Origin: Desulfobulbus sp.
GTDB lineage: Bacteria > Desulfobacterota > Desulfobulbia > Desulfobulbales > Desulfobulbaceae
Direction of reading: 5' to 3'
Assembly: GCF_030824455.1 (NCBI RefSeq)
Contig: NZ_JAVBXR010000102.1
Span: 1-54,460, forward strand
DNA length: 54,460 nucleotides
The notes below the pieces were generated by a model. The model was not told where the DNA came from and ran no database searches. It was given only the letters and a program-made list of their open reading frames with translations. Shown here in pieces: positions 17,326 to 26,318 of this stretch. How positions within the stretch are numbered: position 1 is the first letter of the stretch; each line of letters starts with the position of its first letter. The translations under genes were made by a program, and so were the position numbers.

Positions 17326-17463
17326 ATCGTTTTAAAAGACCATAAAAATTGCTTGACTCTCCGGAGGCGGCGCGTTATAAAAAGCGGCTTTGTCAAAGTA
17401 CGGTACAAGCAAGCCCTTTATGGCAGTGCATACAGGTTTGCGGGCGAGCATTTTTAAAACGAT
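17326..17463. repeat. 12-bp inverted repeat flanking a promoter
   Basis: ATCGTTTTAAAA at 17326-17337 and TTTTAAAACGAT at 17452-17463 are exact inverted copies. Each half contains TTTTAAAA, itself a palindrome. They bracket the promoter at 17353-17381 and about 75 bases of its transcript. The pair could be two operator half-sites looping a regulator, but chance is possible in this AT-rich patch. Confidence 0.4.
17353..17381 (+). promoter_or_regulatory. Sigma-70 promoter upstream of fusA / candidate small RNA
   Basis: TTGACT and TATAAA are separated by exactly 17 bases, matching five of six positions at each hexamer. This is one of the best promoter matches in the window. A transcript would start near 17388, about 250 bases before fusA. 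An intrinsic terminator lies between this promoter and fusA at 17527-17559. Confidence 0.6.
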
Positions 17464-17548
17464 GAAGGATTCTTCTCCTTTTCTCCCCCCCACCTTTTCA
17501 GCCAGCACCATTACCGCATTGAGCATGGAGTTGCAGAACCTGCTGTAA
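17420..17548 (+). CDS. Possible 42-aa ORF in the fusA leader
   Basis: ATG at 17420 to TAA at 17546-17548 encodes 42 residues beginning MAVHTGLRASIFKTMKDSSP and ending SMELQNLL. A second in-frame ATG lies at codon 15. No clear ribosome site precedes either start, which weakens the call. The stop codon falls in the descending arm of the terminator at 17527-17559, so translation to the end would melt the hairpin. No signal peptide, membrane helix or known motif is visible. Confidence 0.3.
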   Translation: MAVHTGLRASIFKTMKDSSPFLPPTFSASTITALSMELQNLL

Positions 17549-17559
17549 CTCCTTTTTTT
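17527..17559 (+). terminator. Intrinsic terminator upstream of fusA
   Basis: GGAGTT-GCAG-AAC-CTGC-TGT-AACTCC folds into a 10-bp stem with a three-base bulge and is followed by seven T. It lies 80 bases before the fusA start. It either ends a small RNA or attenuates fusA. Confidence 0.6.
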
Positions 17560-17639
17560 ATTCACGAACCGACTGCATCAACGGCTAACAACGCAAGCAC
17601 GCAGTAAGCGGCCTGAAGGCGGCAATCGAGGAACGCGTC

Positions 17640-19724
17640 ATGAAAAAAGACCTGAAAAAAGTACGGAATATCGGCATCAGCGCCCATATCGACTCGGGCA
17701 AGACCACCCTGACCGAGCGCATTCTGTTTTACACCCAGCGCATTCACGCCATCCACGAGGTGCGGGGCAAAGACGGCGTCGGCGCCACCATGGACTCGAT
17801 GGAGCTGGAAAAGGAGCGCGGCATCACCATTCAGTCCGCCGCCACCTACTGCTCGTGGAAAGACTATGACGTCAACATCATCGACACCCCCGGCCACGTC
17901 GATTTCACCATTGAGGTGGAACGCGCCCTGCGGGTTCTTGACGGCGCAGTTCTGATCCTCTGCTCGGTCGGCGGCGTGCAATCCCAGTCGATTACCGTCA
18001 ACCGGCAGATGACCCGCTACAAGGTGCCGCGCATTGCCTTTATCAACAAATGCGACCGCACCGGCGCCAATCCCTTCCGGGTCACCCAACAGCTGCGCGA
18101 CAAACTGGACCTCAACGCCATTATGATCCAATTGCCCATCGGCCTGGAGAGCGATCTCGAGGGCATGGTCGACCTGATCAGCATGAAGGCGGTCTATTTT
18201 GACGGCGATCAGGGCGAGGACATCCGCCACGAAGAGATCCCCGCCAACATGCGGGAAGAGGCCGAGGCCAAACGGGAAGAGCTGCTCGATGCAGTGTCCA
18301 TGTTTTCCGACGAGCTGATGGAGGCCATGCTGGAGGAATCCGAGATTCCCGAGGCCATGATTCACGAGGCCATCCGTCGGGGCACCCTGAGCCTGGAGCT
18401 GACTCCGGTCATGATCGGTTCCGCCTACAAGAACAAAGGCGTGCAACTGCTGCTCGACGCGGTCAACACCTACCTGCCCTGCCCCACCGATGTTGAAAAC
18501 ACGGCGCTGGACCTGGACAAGGACGAGGCCGAGGTGGTGGTCAGCAACAACCCGGACGACCAACTGGTGGCCCTGGCCTTCAAGCTGGAAGACGGACGCT
18601 ACGGCCAGTTGACCTACATCCGCACTTATCAGGGCGTGATTCAGAAGGGCGACACCATCATCAACAGCCGCACCGGCAAGAAGGCCAAGGTTGGCCGTCT
18701 GGTCCGCATGCACGCCAACGAGATGGAAGAGATCGACGGCGCCGGCTCCGGCGACATCGTCGCCCTGTTCGGCATCGACTGCGCCTCCGGCGACACCTTC
18801 TGCAGCCCCGGCATCAACTGGTCGATGAGCTCCATGCACGTGCCGGCGCCGGTTATCTCCCTGGCCATCAAACCGGTGGACAACAAGGCGCAGATCAACA
18901 TGTCCAAGGCGCTCAACCGGTTCACCAAAGAAGACCCGACCTTCAAAACTTTTGTCGACCACGAGACCAGCGAAACCATCATCTCCGGCATGGGCGAGCT
19001 GCACCTTGAGGTGTACATTGAGCGAATGAAGCGCGAGTACAAGGCCGAGGTTGAAGTGGGCGCGCCCCAGGTCGCCTACCGCGAAACCATCACCCAGCGG
19101 GCCGACTTCGACTACACCCACAAGAAACAGACCGGCGGCTCCGGGCAGTACGGCCGGGTTGGCGGTTATCTTGAGCCCTTCGAAGACGGCGAGTATGAAT
19201 TTGTCGACCAGATCGTCGGCGGCGTCATCCCCAGGGAATTTATCAGTTCCTGCGACAAGGGCTTCCAGAAATCGCTGGAGAAGGGAATCCTCACCGGCGC
19301 GCAGATCACCGGCGTTCGGGTGGCCATCAACGACGGCAGCTATCATGCGGTCGACTCCTCCGACATCGCCTTCCAGCTGGCCTCCATCGGCGCCTTCAAG
19401 CAGGGGTACGCCAAAGCGGCTCCGGTGATCATGGAACCGATCATGAAAGTGGCGGTGGAAGGACCTTCCGAGTTCCAGGGCGCGGTCATGGGCAGCCTCA
19501 ATCAACGCCGCGGCGTGATCATCGGCACCTTTGAGGAAGGCAATTACACCGTGGTCGAGGCAGAGATGCCGCTGGCCGAAATGTTCGGTTATTCGACCAC
19601 TCTCCGCTCCCTGACCCAGGGCAAGGCCGAGTTCACCATGGAATTTGCGACCTACAAGCAAGTGCCCAAGGGCGTGGCCGAAGAGCTGATCAAGGCCTTT
19701 GCAGCGCAGAAAAAAGACGCGTGA
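17640..19724 (+). CDS. fusA: Elongation factor G (stand-alone paralogue type)
   Basis: This 694-aa translational GTPase drives ribosome translocation or recycling. It shows G1 [10 protein letters not shown] near residue 15, G2 RGITI, G3 DTPGHVDF, G4 NKCD and the domain IV stretch [11 protein letters not shown]. The sequence type ([18 protein letters not shown]) and the lack of neighbouring rpsL, rpsG or tuf suggest the EF-G paralogue outside the str operon. A GAGGAA site precedes the ATG. A long leader with promoter and terminator lies upstream, and an unknown P-loop ATPase follows after 58 bases. Confidence 0.93.
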   Translation: MKKDLKKVRNIGISAHIDSGKTTLTERILFYTQRIHAIHEVRGKDGVGATMDSMELEKERGITIQSAATYCSWKDYDVNIIDTPGHVDFTIEVERALRVLDGAVLILCSVGGVQSQSITVNRQMTRYKVPRIAFINKCDRTGANPFRVTQQLRDKLDLNAIMIQLPIGLESDLEGMVDLISMKAVYFDGDQGEDIRHEEIPANMREEAEAKREELLDAVSMFSDELMEAMLEESEIPEAMIHEAIRRGTLSLELTPVMIGSAYKNKGVQLLLDAVNTYLPCPTDVENTALDLDKDEAEVVVSNNPDDQLVALAFKLEDGRYGQLTYIRTYQGVIQKGDTIINSRTGKKAKVGRLVRMHANEMEEIDGAGSGDIVALFGIDCASGDTFCSPGINWSMSSMHVPAPVISLAIKPVDNKAQINMSKALNRFTKEDPTFKTFVDHETSETIISGMGELHLEVYIERMKREYKAEVEVGAPQVAYRETITQRADFDYTHKKQTGGSGQYGRVGGYLEPFEDGEYEFVDQIVGGVIPREFISSCDKGFQKSLEKGILTGAQITGVRVAINDGSYHAVDSSDIAFQLASIGAFKQGYAKAAPVIMEPIMKVAVEGPSEFQGAVMGSLNQRRGVIIGTFEEGNYTVVEAEMPLAEMFGYSTTLRSLTQGKAEFTMEFATYKQVPKGVAEELIKAFAAQKKDA

Positions 19725-19782
19725 GCTTTTGCTGTATCGCAATCGCAACGAACGTGAGATTTAACCGCTAAGAGGTGGAATA

Positions 19783-20478
19783 ATGGGATACGAACCACTG
19801 GTACAGCAGAATCCGCTCCGGGTTCTGGACATGAACAGAGAAAACAATCAGATGGGCCTGGTCATGGCCCGCGCCGGTCTCGGCAAAACGGCGCTCTTGG
19901 TGCAAATCGCGCTGGACGCCATTCTCCGCGGCAAGCGGGTTATCCATGTCAGCATCGGCGAATCCATTGAAAAAACCAAAACCTGGTATGACGACATCCT
20001 GCAATTGATTTTGCAGGACCACAGCGTCAGCCGGCCGCACGAATTGATCGACATGGTCGCCCGGCACCGCATGATCATGACCTTCAAGGTTGCGGCCTTT
20101 ACCCGGTCGCGGCTCGAAGAGCGCCTCAACGACCTGGTGCTGCAGGACATTTTTCGTCCCAACTGCCTGATCGTCGACGGTTTTGATTTCGTCAACACCG
20201 ACCGCGAAGCCTTGGACGACATTAAAAACCTGATGGAAAGCATGAACATGCAGGCTTGGTTCTCGGCCATCTGCCACCGCGACGACGCCCGCGTGTCGCC
20301 GGCCGGCGTGCCCGCCCCTTGCCATGAGATTGACGACCTGTTCGACATGATCATCCTGCTCAAGCCGGAACCGGACGCCACCATCCAGCTCGACATCATT
20401 CGCAATTACGGCGAACAGGTGAAGGGCGGCAAGAGCCTGCACCTGGATCCGACCACCATGATGGTCAAAGAAATGTAA
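19783..20478 (+). CDS. P-loop ATPase of unknown function (RecA/KaiC-like fold)
   Basis: This 231-aa soluble protein has a Walker A motif ARAGLGKTA at about residues 29-37, directly after a short N-terminal region naming no known domain. A Walker B-like strand CLIVDGFDFVNTD is near residue 128. The pattern of a P-loop near the N-terminus, then FRPNCLIVDG and a C-terminal HEIDDLFDMIILLKPE strand, is RecA/KaiC-like. There is no membrane segment. It follows fusA closely behind an AGAGGTGG ribosome site and ends in a strong terminator, so co-expression with EF-G is likely. I do not recognise a characterised family. Confidence 0.75.
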   Translation: MGYEPLVQQNPLRVLDMNRENNQMGLVMARAGLGKTALLVQIALDAILRGKRVIHVSIGESIEKTKTWYDDILQLILQDHSVSRPHELIDMVARHRMIMTFKVAAFTRSRLEERLNDLVLQDIFRPNCLIVDGFDFVNTDREALDDIKNLMESMNMQAWFSAICHRDDARVSPAGVPAPCHEIDDLFDMIILLKPEPDATIQLDIIRNYGEQVKGGKSLHLDPTTMMVKEM

Positions 20479-20495
20479 TTGTTTCCGCACCAAAC

Positions 20496-20536
20496 AAGGG
20501 CTGTCGGTCAGTGATCGACAGCCCTTTTCTTTTTGG
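20496..20536 (+). terminator. Intrinsic terminator after the fusA-ATPase unit
   Basis: AAGGGCTGTCG and CGACAGCCCTT form an 11-bp perfect stem around an 8-9 base loop and are followed by TTTTCTTTTT. It ends the fusA/P-loop unit just before the hisA-type gene. Confidence 0.9.
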
Positions 20537-20547
20537 GGATGCTCGCC

Positions 20548-21300
20548 ATGCGATTCCGGCCCTGCATTGATTTGCACGACGGCAGAGTGAAACAGATCGT
20601 CGGCTCCACCTTGGCTGACGATCAGGCCCTGCTGCGCACCAATTTTTCCTCCGAACTTCCCCCCTCCCACTACGCCGCCCTGTATCGGCGCGACAACCTC
20701 TGCGGCGGCCACATCATCATGCTTGGCGGCGGCAACGAGGCGGCGGCGACCGACGCCCTCCGCGCCTGGCCCGGCGGCATGCAGATCGGCGGCGGCATCA
20801 CCGGCGACAACGCCGCCCTTTGGCTCGACCACGGCGCCTCCCACGTCATCGTCACTTCCCATGTGTTTCACGACGGCCTGCTGGACATAGAGCGGCTTGG
20901 CCGCCTGCAGCGCCTGGTCGGCAAGAAGCGCCTGGTGTTGGACCTGAGTTGCCGCTGGCGGGACAACGGCTATTACGTGGTCACCGACCGCTGGCAGAAA
21001 TTCACCGAACTGCGGGTCAGCCCGGAAACCCTTGAACGACTAGCTGCATTCTGCGACGAATTCCTGGTGCACGCCGTCGACGTCGAGGGCAAATGCATGG
21101 GGATCGACGTCCGCTTGCTGGAACTGCTGGCCGCCAGCGTTCCCGTGCCCACGACCTACGCCGGCGGGGTTTCCAGTCTGGCCGACTTGGAACGTATCCG
21201 AATCAGCGGCCAAGGCCGCATCGACGTCACCGTTGGCTCGGCCCTGGACATCTTTGGCGGCTCAGGTCTGCGCTACCAGGATGTGGCCACCCTCGCATGA
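20548..21300 (+). CDS. hisA: Eukaryotic-type HisA (ProFAR isomerase)
   Basis: This 250-aa TIM-barrel enzyme is of the kind that isomerises ProFAR to PRFAR in histidine biosynthesis. It resembles fungal His6 rather than the usual bacterial HisA: CIDLHDGRVKQIVG at the N-terminus, a TNFSSELPPSHYAALYR insert, QIGGGI, VIVTSHVF, LVLDLSCR, FLVHAVDVEGKCMGIDV and YAGGVSSL. The first Asp and the later Asp in VDVEG fit the catalytic pair. In-frame starts exist at 20539 and at a TTG at 20533; 20548 has GGGG at good spacing. No other his genes are nearby. Confidence 0.85.
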   Translation: MRFRPCIDLHDGRVKQIVGSTLADDQALLRTNFSSELPPSHYAALYRRDNLCGGHIIMLGGGNEAAATDALRAWPGGMQIGGGITGDNAALWLDHGASHVIVTSHVFHDGLLDIERLGRLQRLVGKKRLVLDLSCRWRDNGYYVVTDRWQKFTELRVSPETLERLAAFCDEFLVHAVDVEGKCMGIDVRLLELLAASVPVPTTYAGGVSSLADLERIRISGQGRIDVTVGSALDIFGGSGLRYQDVATLA

Positions 21301-21482
21301 ACACAATTGACAACCCGGCCACACCGGAAAATCGTTTGGTTGAATTGAAGCTGCAAGTGCCCGAGGACCTTTTCCGGGCCTTCCAGCGTTGCGTCTGGAT
21401 CCAGATCCATGAGACTGGACACAACCAACTGCAGGTGATGGAAGAGGTGGTGCGCACTTTTTTAATGAAACACGGTTGTTAA
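21297..21482 (+). CDS. 61-aa protein translationally coupled to hisA
   Basis: The ATG overlaps the hisA stop (ATGA), so the two are likely translated together. The protein has a beta-like stretch LVELKLQVPEDLFRAFQRCV followed by two helices (HNQLQVMEEVVRTFLMKHGC), which recalls a small ribbon-helix-helix or coiled domain, without a clear match. No transmembrane segment is present. The function is unknown. Confidence 0.55.
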   Translation: MNTIDNPATPENRLVELKLQVPEDLFRAFQRCVWIQIHETGHNQLQVMEEVVRTFLMKHGC

Positions 21483-21506
21483 ACCTCGGGAAAACGCGGC
21501 CCTTGC

Positions 21507-21535
21507 TTGACCTCCCTTCCCGCTTCATTTATTAT
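21507..21535 (+). promoter_or_regulatory. Sigma-70 promoter for the HDOD gene
   Basis: TTGACC and TATTAT are separated by 17 bases and end 62 bases before the HDOD start codon. Each hexamer matches five of six consensus positions. Confidence 0.55.
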
Positions 21536-21597
21536 AGCCCGATTGCGACGACGTTGTCGCCGCCAGCTCCTTGCCCCAGCCACCACTATTGTCCCCT

Positions 21598-22455
21598 ATG
21601 AACGACCGCAAAGCTAAACTGGATAAAATCCGTGTGTTCGTGGACAAGATGCCGAGCCTGTCGACCACGGTCGGCAAGGTGCTGGAGATTTGCAGTCGGA
21701 CGGACACCGCGCCCAACGATCTCAACAAGGTCATCTCCCTGGATCCGGTTCTGACCGGCCAGGTCCTCAAGCTGATCAACTCCGCCTATTACTCCCTGAT
21801 GAACAAGGTCACCTCGCTGACCCGCGCCATCATCATGTTGGGCTTAAACACGGTCAAAAATCTGGCCCTGTCGACGGCGATCATCCGCTGCGTCGGTCAG
21901 GCAAAAAAATCAAAAGCCCTGCCCATCAAGGAGTTTTGGGCCCATTCGATCGGCGTCGGGGTCACCGCCAAACTGTTGGCCGCCGAACGCGGTCTGCCGT
22001 TGGCGGAGCGGGAAGAATATTTTGTCGCCGGCCTCTTGCACGATCTCGGTAAAATCCCGTTTGGCGATGAATACACCGAGGTCCTGGCCCAGGTGCTCAA
22101 AACCCAGGAACCCTTGACGGTGGTCGAAACACGTTTGCTGGAGATCGACCATGAGGCAATTGGCGAAATGATCGCCTCCAAATGGAAGCTCAACGCCGTC
22201 ATCACCGACGCCATCTGCCACCACCACACGCCGCAGGCCGTTCAACCCGAGCATCTTTCTCTGGTTGCCACCGTGGCCTTGGCTGATTTTTACGTCTGCC
22301 TCTTTGACATCGGCTACGCCGGGAACCGCTTTCCCGATGAAACCCTGTTGCCTCTTCTCCTAAAAACCTGCGGCTTGGAGTGGAGCGCGGTGGTCGGACT
22401 CAAGGCGGCGGTTGACGCGGAAATCACCAAAGCGGAAATTTTTCTCCAGGTCTGA
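21598..22455 (+). CDS. HDOD-domain signalling protein
   Basis: This 285-aa cytoplasmic protein consists mainly of an HDOD domain: MPSLSTTVGKVLEICSRTD near residue 20, LDPVLTGQVLKLINSAYY near 54, TSLTRAIIMLGLNTVKNLAL near 80, and the HD-like LLHDLGKIPFGDEY near 150. HDOD proteins are regulatory and usually lack hydrolase activity, although this copy keeps an intact HD pair in HDLGK. No second output domain is attached. It is the first gene after a clear promoter, and the MBL hydrolase follows 39 bases downstream. Confidence 0.85.
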   Translation: MNDRKAKLDKIRVFVDKMPSLSTTVGKVLEICSRTDTAPNDLNKVISLDPVLTGQVLKLINSAYYSLMNKVTSLTRAIIMLGLNTVKNLALSTAIIRCVGQAKKSKALPIKEFWAHSIGVGVTAKLLAAERGLPLAEREEYFVAGLLHDLGKIPFGDEYTEVLAQVLKTQEPLTVVETRLLEIDHEAIGEMIASKWKLNAVITDAICHHHTPQAVQPEHLSLVATVALADFYVCLFDIGYAGNRFPDETLLPLLLKTCGLEWSAVVGLKAAVDAEITKAEIFLQV

Positions 22456-22494
22456 AACGGCTGTGGTCAGCTTTTTTCTGCAAGGAACATCCAT

Positions 22495-23418
22495 ATGATC
22501 AAGGTCAAATTTTGGGGCGTGCGCGGGTCCATTCCCTGCCCTGGCCCACACACCATGAAATACGGCGGCAACACCGCCTGCATTGAGTTGCGTTTTCCTG
22601 AAGTCAACCGGCACATCATCATCGACGCAGGCTCCGGCATTCGCGATCTGGCCAATTTCATGCTTGCCAACGATCTGCCCAAGGGACCGATTTCCACGGA
22701 AATCTATCTGTCCCACACCCATTGGGACCATATCATGGGTTTCCCTTTTTTCGTGCCGGTCTATATTCCCGGCACCTCGATCAAGGTGTTCGGGCCGGTG
22801 ACCTATGAGGACGAACCGCTGGAGGCGGTGGTTGGCGGCCAGATGAAATACCGCTATTTTCCGGTCAACATGGGCGAACTGGCCGGCGCCATTGAGTACC
22901 GACGGCTGAAGGAAGAGCCGCTGCTTGATCTTGGCGACGGCATCACCCTGTCGACCACGATCATCAATCACCCGATCACTGCCCTGGGCTACCGCTTCAG
23001 TTTCCGCGGGGCCGTGTTCTGCACCGCCTACGACACCGAGCCCTTTCGCAATCTCTTTGTCACCGACCCTGAACATCCGTCTTATGACGAGTTGATGGCC
23101 GTGGAAGGCGAAGAGGCGGCCCGTGAGCAGAATCAGGTGCTGCAAGAATTTTTTACCGGCGCCGACCTGTTGGTGCATGACGCCCAGTACACCCGGGCAG
23201 AGTACGAAAAAGGGAAAATTGGCTGGGGTCACAGCCCGATTGAAGACGCGATCGCCTCTGCCCGGCGGGCCGGGGTCAAACAGCTGGCGCTGTTTCATCA
23301 CGACCCGGAGCGCAGCGACGCTCAACTGGACGCCATGACCCAGGTCTACTGCGCCGAGGACGGCGGCGACCCCATGCGCATCTTCTTTGCCCGGGAAGGG
23401 CAGGAAATCATCCTGTAA
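22495..23418 (+). CDS. Metallo-beta-lactamase fold hydrolase
   Basis: This 307-aa soluble protein has the N-terminal WGVRGSIPCPGPHTMKYGGN signature of the MBL subgroup related to PhnP-like cyclic phosphodiesterases, and the metal motif LSHTHWDHIMGF near residue 79. Further ligand regions are LVHDAQYTRAEY and the C-terminal LALFHHDPERSD. Proteins of this subgroup are often found beside signalling proteins; here it follows an HDOD gene. The substrate is unknown. Confidence 0.83.
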   Translation: MIKVKFWGVRGSIPCPGPHTMKYGGNTACIELRFPEVNRHIIIDAGSGIRDLANFMLANDLPKGPISTEIYLSHTHWDHIMGFPFFVPVYIPGTSIKVFGPVTYEDEPLEAVVGGQMKYRYFPVNMGELAGAIEYRRLKEEPLLDLGDGITLSTTIINHPITALGYRFSFRGAVFCTAYDTEPFRNLFVTDPEHPSYDELMAVEGEEAAREQNQVLQEFFTGADLLVHDAQYTRAEYEKGKIGWGHSPIEDAIASARRAGVKQLALFHHDPERSDAQLDAMTQVYCAEDGGDPMRIFFAREGQEIIL

Positions 23419-23470
23419 CCGTGCCGCCCCACCACGCACGCGCGGCGTTCGCGCCCAAGGAGTCTTACCC

Positions 23471-24085
23471 ATGACCCAGCTTTCCCTCGATTGCCGCGGC
23501 CTCGCCTGCCCTCAGCCGGTTTTGCGCGCCAAAGAAGCCTTGGAGCAAGGGGCAGCCTGCATCGAAGTACTGGTCGACAACGAGGCCTCCAAAAACAACG
23601 TCAGCCGCTTTGCCCGCAGCCAAGGCCACGAAGTCGCCTGCACAGACCGCCCCGACGGCTGCTTCGCCGTCACCGTCACGGCGACGACCAGGCCGACAGC
23701 GCTGCCGTTTGATCCCAACGACTATCCGTGCCCTGTCCCTGCCCCGTTCAGGATGATCTACGTCATTGCGTCCGATTCGATGGGCCGGGGCAGCGATGAA
23801 CTTGGCTGGGCCCTGCTGCAGACCTACATCCAGACCATCAAGGATGTCACCCCTTTGCCGGAAAAAATCATTTTTTACAACAGCGGCGTCACCTTGGTAA
23901 CCGCCGCCTCCGGCGCACTGGAGGCTTTGAAACAGCTCCAGGCCCAAGGCGTGGAGATACTGGCCTGCGGGACCTGCCTTGATTTTTTTAAACTGAAGTC
24001 AGCCATTCAGGTCGGACAAATTTCCAATATGCACGAAATTATGAGTGCAATGGCCGGGGCCGACAAAATCGTCAGCCCGTATTAA
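23471..24085 (+). CDS. yedF: YedF-type selenium/sulfur-transfer family protein (TusA domain + DsrE-like domain)
   Basis: This is a 204-aa two-domain protein. Residues 1-75 are a TusA-like domain with the CPxP motif in DCRGLACPQPVLRAKEAL. Residues 95-204 form a DsrE-like domain with MGRGSDELGWALLQTYI and VEILACGTCLDFFKL. This fusion is annotated as selenium metabolism protein YedF in anaerobes, though the function is inferred from genome context in other organisms. An AGGAG site precedes the ATG at 23471. Confidence 0.88.
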   Translation: MTQLSLDCRGLACPQPVLRAKEALEQGAACIEVLVDNEASKNNVSRFARSQGHEVACTDRPDGCFAVTVTATTRPTALPFDPNDYPCPVPAPFRMIYVIASDSMGRGSDELGWALLQTYIQTIKDVTPLPEKIIFYNSGVTLVTAASGALEALKQLQAQGVEILACGTCLDFFKLKSAIQVGQISNMHEIMSAMAGADKIVSPY

Positions 24086-24161
24086 CTGTAACCTCTTGGT
24101 CGGATGGGCTGCTGTGGCCCTCGACCGTACCTCCTTCCCACGAGATTCACCCCCGGCGACT

Positions 24162-26309
24162 ATGAAACATCTTGCCCCGCCCCTCTCTCTGCGTTCCCTG
24201 CGCGCCTTTGCAGCCTCTTCCCTGCTCTTGTTGACCCTGACATCCGAATGTCTGGCCAAACCGGCAGCCCCGGAAGAGTTTGACGCAGACCGCAACCAGC
24301 TGATCGCCCTGATCCTCAGTCAGCAACTCCCGGCCCAGCATTTCAGCCATGAAGCCCTGGACGACAGTCTTTCGCGCAAGGCCTTTGACCTCTACCTCCG
24401 CCAGCTGGATCCCCGGAAGCGGTTTCTGCTCGAATCCGACGTCAAGCAGCTCAACGCCTTTGCCACCCATGTGGACGATGAACTGAGCCGGGGCAACGTG
24501 GTGCTGCCCGACGCCGGCATGGAAGTGCTCAACGACCGGATTCAGCAGGTGGAGAAGCTCATCGACCCCATCCTGAATCAGGGGTTTGACTTCGAGCGCA
24601 AAGAGTATCTGGAAATCGAGCCAAAAAAACTCGCCTTTGCCGAGAACATCGACAAATTGCAAGATCGCTGGCGGTTGTCGCTCAAGATGCAGGTGCTGGA
24701 CTCTTATTTTGACGTGCTCGAAGCCAAGGGCAAGGAACACCCGGAACTACTCCAGCAGATCGCGCCGCAACACCATCCGGCGGAGTTGCAAGAAGCGATC
24801 AAGAAGGTGCGGGAGAGCGCGCATCGGGCGCTGAGCCGACTTGGCCGCCAGTCCCGTCAGGATCACTACGACCGCTATTTTGACGCCGTGGCTCGCGCCT
24901 TTGATCCCCACAGCGACTACATGGCCCCCACCTCCAAGGAAGATTTCGACATCCAGATGAGCGGCTCACTGGAAGGAATCGGCGCTCTTTTGCGCGAAGA
25001 CGACGGTATGATCAAAGTCATTCGAATCATTCCCGGCAGCGCGGCCGAAAAACAGGGGCAGCTGCAGGCTGAAGACACCATTCTTGCCGTCGCCGAAAAA
25101 ACCGGTGAGCCTGTAGACATCTCCGAAATGCGGATTCGCGAAGCCGTGGGCTACATTCGCGGCCCCAAGGGCACCGAGGTGCGGTTGACGGTGCAGAAAC
25201 CCGACGGCGCCAAACGCACCATCCCCATCATCCGCGACGTGGTCCAGATCGAGGAAACCTACGTCAAGTCAACCGTAATCAAGAACGGCCAGACCGCCTT
25301 CGGCTATCTGCGCATTCCCAGCTTTTACCGCGATTTTGCCGCCCAAAGCGACGGCAAGGAAACCCGCAACGTCAGCGACGACACCCAGGCGGAACTGGTG
25401 AAGCTGAAGCAGCAGAAAATCAAAGGCCTGATCCTTGACCTGCGCAACAACGGCGGCGGCGCGCTCACCGACGCGGTCCAGATTTCAGGCCTGTTCCTGC
25501 CCGGCGGGCCGGTGGTCCAGGTCAAGGATTCACAAGGCAGCATCCGGGTGCTCGACGACGAGGATCCAGACGTGGTTTACAACGGACCGCTCATCGTGCT
25601 GGTCAACCAGTTCAGCGCCTCGGCCTCGGAAATCCTGGCCGCAGCCCTCCAGGACTATGGTCGCGCCTTCATCATCGGCGGCGAGCACACCCACGGCAAG
25701 GGCACGGTGCAGGCGATGATGGATATGAATAAAAATCTACCGCTGCTGCAATTGCAGAAATACAACGATCTTGGGGCGTTAAAACTGACCATCCAAAAAT
25801 TTTATCGGGTCAACGGCGGCTCCACCCAATACAAAGGGGTGGAACCGGATCTGGTGGTGCCTTCGATGTTTGATTATCTGGAAACCGGCGAAAAATTCAT
25901 GGATTACTCCCTGCCCTGGGACCAGGTCGACGACGTCGGTTTCACCCAGTGGCGCGGAGATCGTTTCACCGTCGAGTCGGCCCGACAGGCGGGCAAACAA
26001 TGGGCTGAACACAACGCCACCTTTAAAAAAATCCAGCAAGAAACGGGGAAAGCCAAGATTCGCGCCAAACAGACCAATGTGGCAGTATTTGTCGACGGCA
26101 TGTGGAAGGAGCGTATGGATCTGGCCGCGACCCGCAAGGAAGCCCAGGCGGCCGGCTTGCTGCAGGAGGAAGACGACGACAACAACCAGCCGCCGGCGGC
26201 CGAAAAGAAACTCGACGAGGTAGTCGCCACCGACCCCTATATCCAGATGTCTCTATTTCTGATGAAAGAGAAGGCTGCCGCAGGCCCGTCGGTTGGCGCT
26301 TCCCGATAA
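24162..26309 (+). CDS. prc: Carboxy-terminal processing (tail-specific) protease
   Basis: This 715-aa periplasmic S41 protease has an N-terminal signal peptide (residues 1-30), a Tsp N-terminal domain (FDLYLRQLDPRKRFLLESDV near residue 80), and a PDZ domain around residues 265-345 (EGIGALLREDDGMIKVIRII). The catalytic domain has the nucleophile Ser in NQFSASASE near residue 484 and the Lys in HTHGKGTV near residue 511. It degrades or trims proteins by their C-termini. The upstream reading extends to 24045 and overlaps yedF, but the ATG at 24162 gives the signal peptide. The ribosome site is weak. Confidence 0.92.
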   Translation: MKHLAPPLSLRSLRAFAASSLLLLTLTSECLAKPAAPEEFDADRNQLIALILSQQLPAQHFSHEALDDSLSRKAFDLYLRQLDPRKRFLLESDVKQLNAFATHVDDELSRGNVVLPDAGMEVLNDRIQQVEKLIDPILNQGFDFERKEYLEIEPKKLAFAENIDKLQDRWRLSLKMQVLDSYFDVLEAKGKEHPELLQQIAPQHHPAELQEAIKKVRESAHRALSRLGRQSRQDHYDRYFDAVARAFDPHSDYMAPTSKEDFDIQMSGSLEGIGALLREDDGMIKVIRIIPGSAAEKQGQLQAEDTILAVAEKTGEPVDISEMRIREAVGYIRGPKGTEVRLTVQKPDGAKRTIPIIRDVVQIEETYVKSTVIKNGQTAFGYLRIPSFYRDFAAQSDGKETRNVSDDTQAELVKLKQQKIKGLILDLRNNGGGALTDAVQISGLFLPGGPVVQVKDSQGSIRVLDDEDPDVVYNGPLIVLVNQFSASASEILAAALQDYGRAFIIGGEHTHGKGTVQAMMDMNKNLPLLQLQKYNDLGALKLTIQKFYRVNGGSTQYKGVEPDLVVPSMFDYLETGEKFMDYSLPWDQVDDVGFTQWRGDRFTVESARQAGKQWAEHNATFKKIQQETGKAKIRAKQTNVAVFVDGMWKERMDLAATRKEAQAAGLLQEEDDDNNQPPAAEKKLDEVVATDPYIQMSLFLMKEKAAAGPSVGASR

Positions 26310-26318
26310 ATTTTTATC

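Larger units (their letters stand above)
17388..17559 (+). ncRNA. Candidate small RNA or attenuated leader of about 170 nt upstream of fusA
   Basis: The unit is defined by the strong promoter at 17353-17381 and the intrinsic terminator at 17527-17559. The ends are not complementary, so it does not look like 6S RNA. It contains a 42-codon ORF described separately, whose stop lies inside the terminator stem. That arrangement would allow a ribosome to disturb the hairpin and permit readthrough into fusA. I cannot choose between a free sRNA, an mRNA for a small protein, and a fusA attenuator. Confidence 0.35.

Noticed and set aside
17388-17559. 6S RNA
   Set aside because: The size is similar, but the ends are not complementary and no central open bubble is apparent.
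17562-19748. A very long open frame on the minus strand opposite fusA (about 728 codons)
   Set aside because: It is the antisense shadow of EF-G, His/Leu/Gly/Val-rich with no domain. The plus-strand EF-G is unambiguous.
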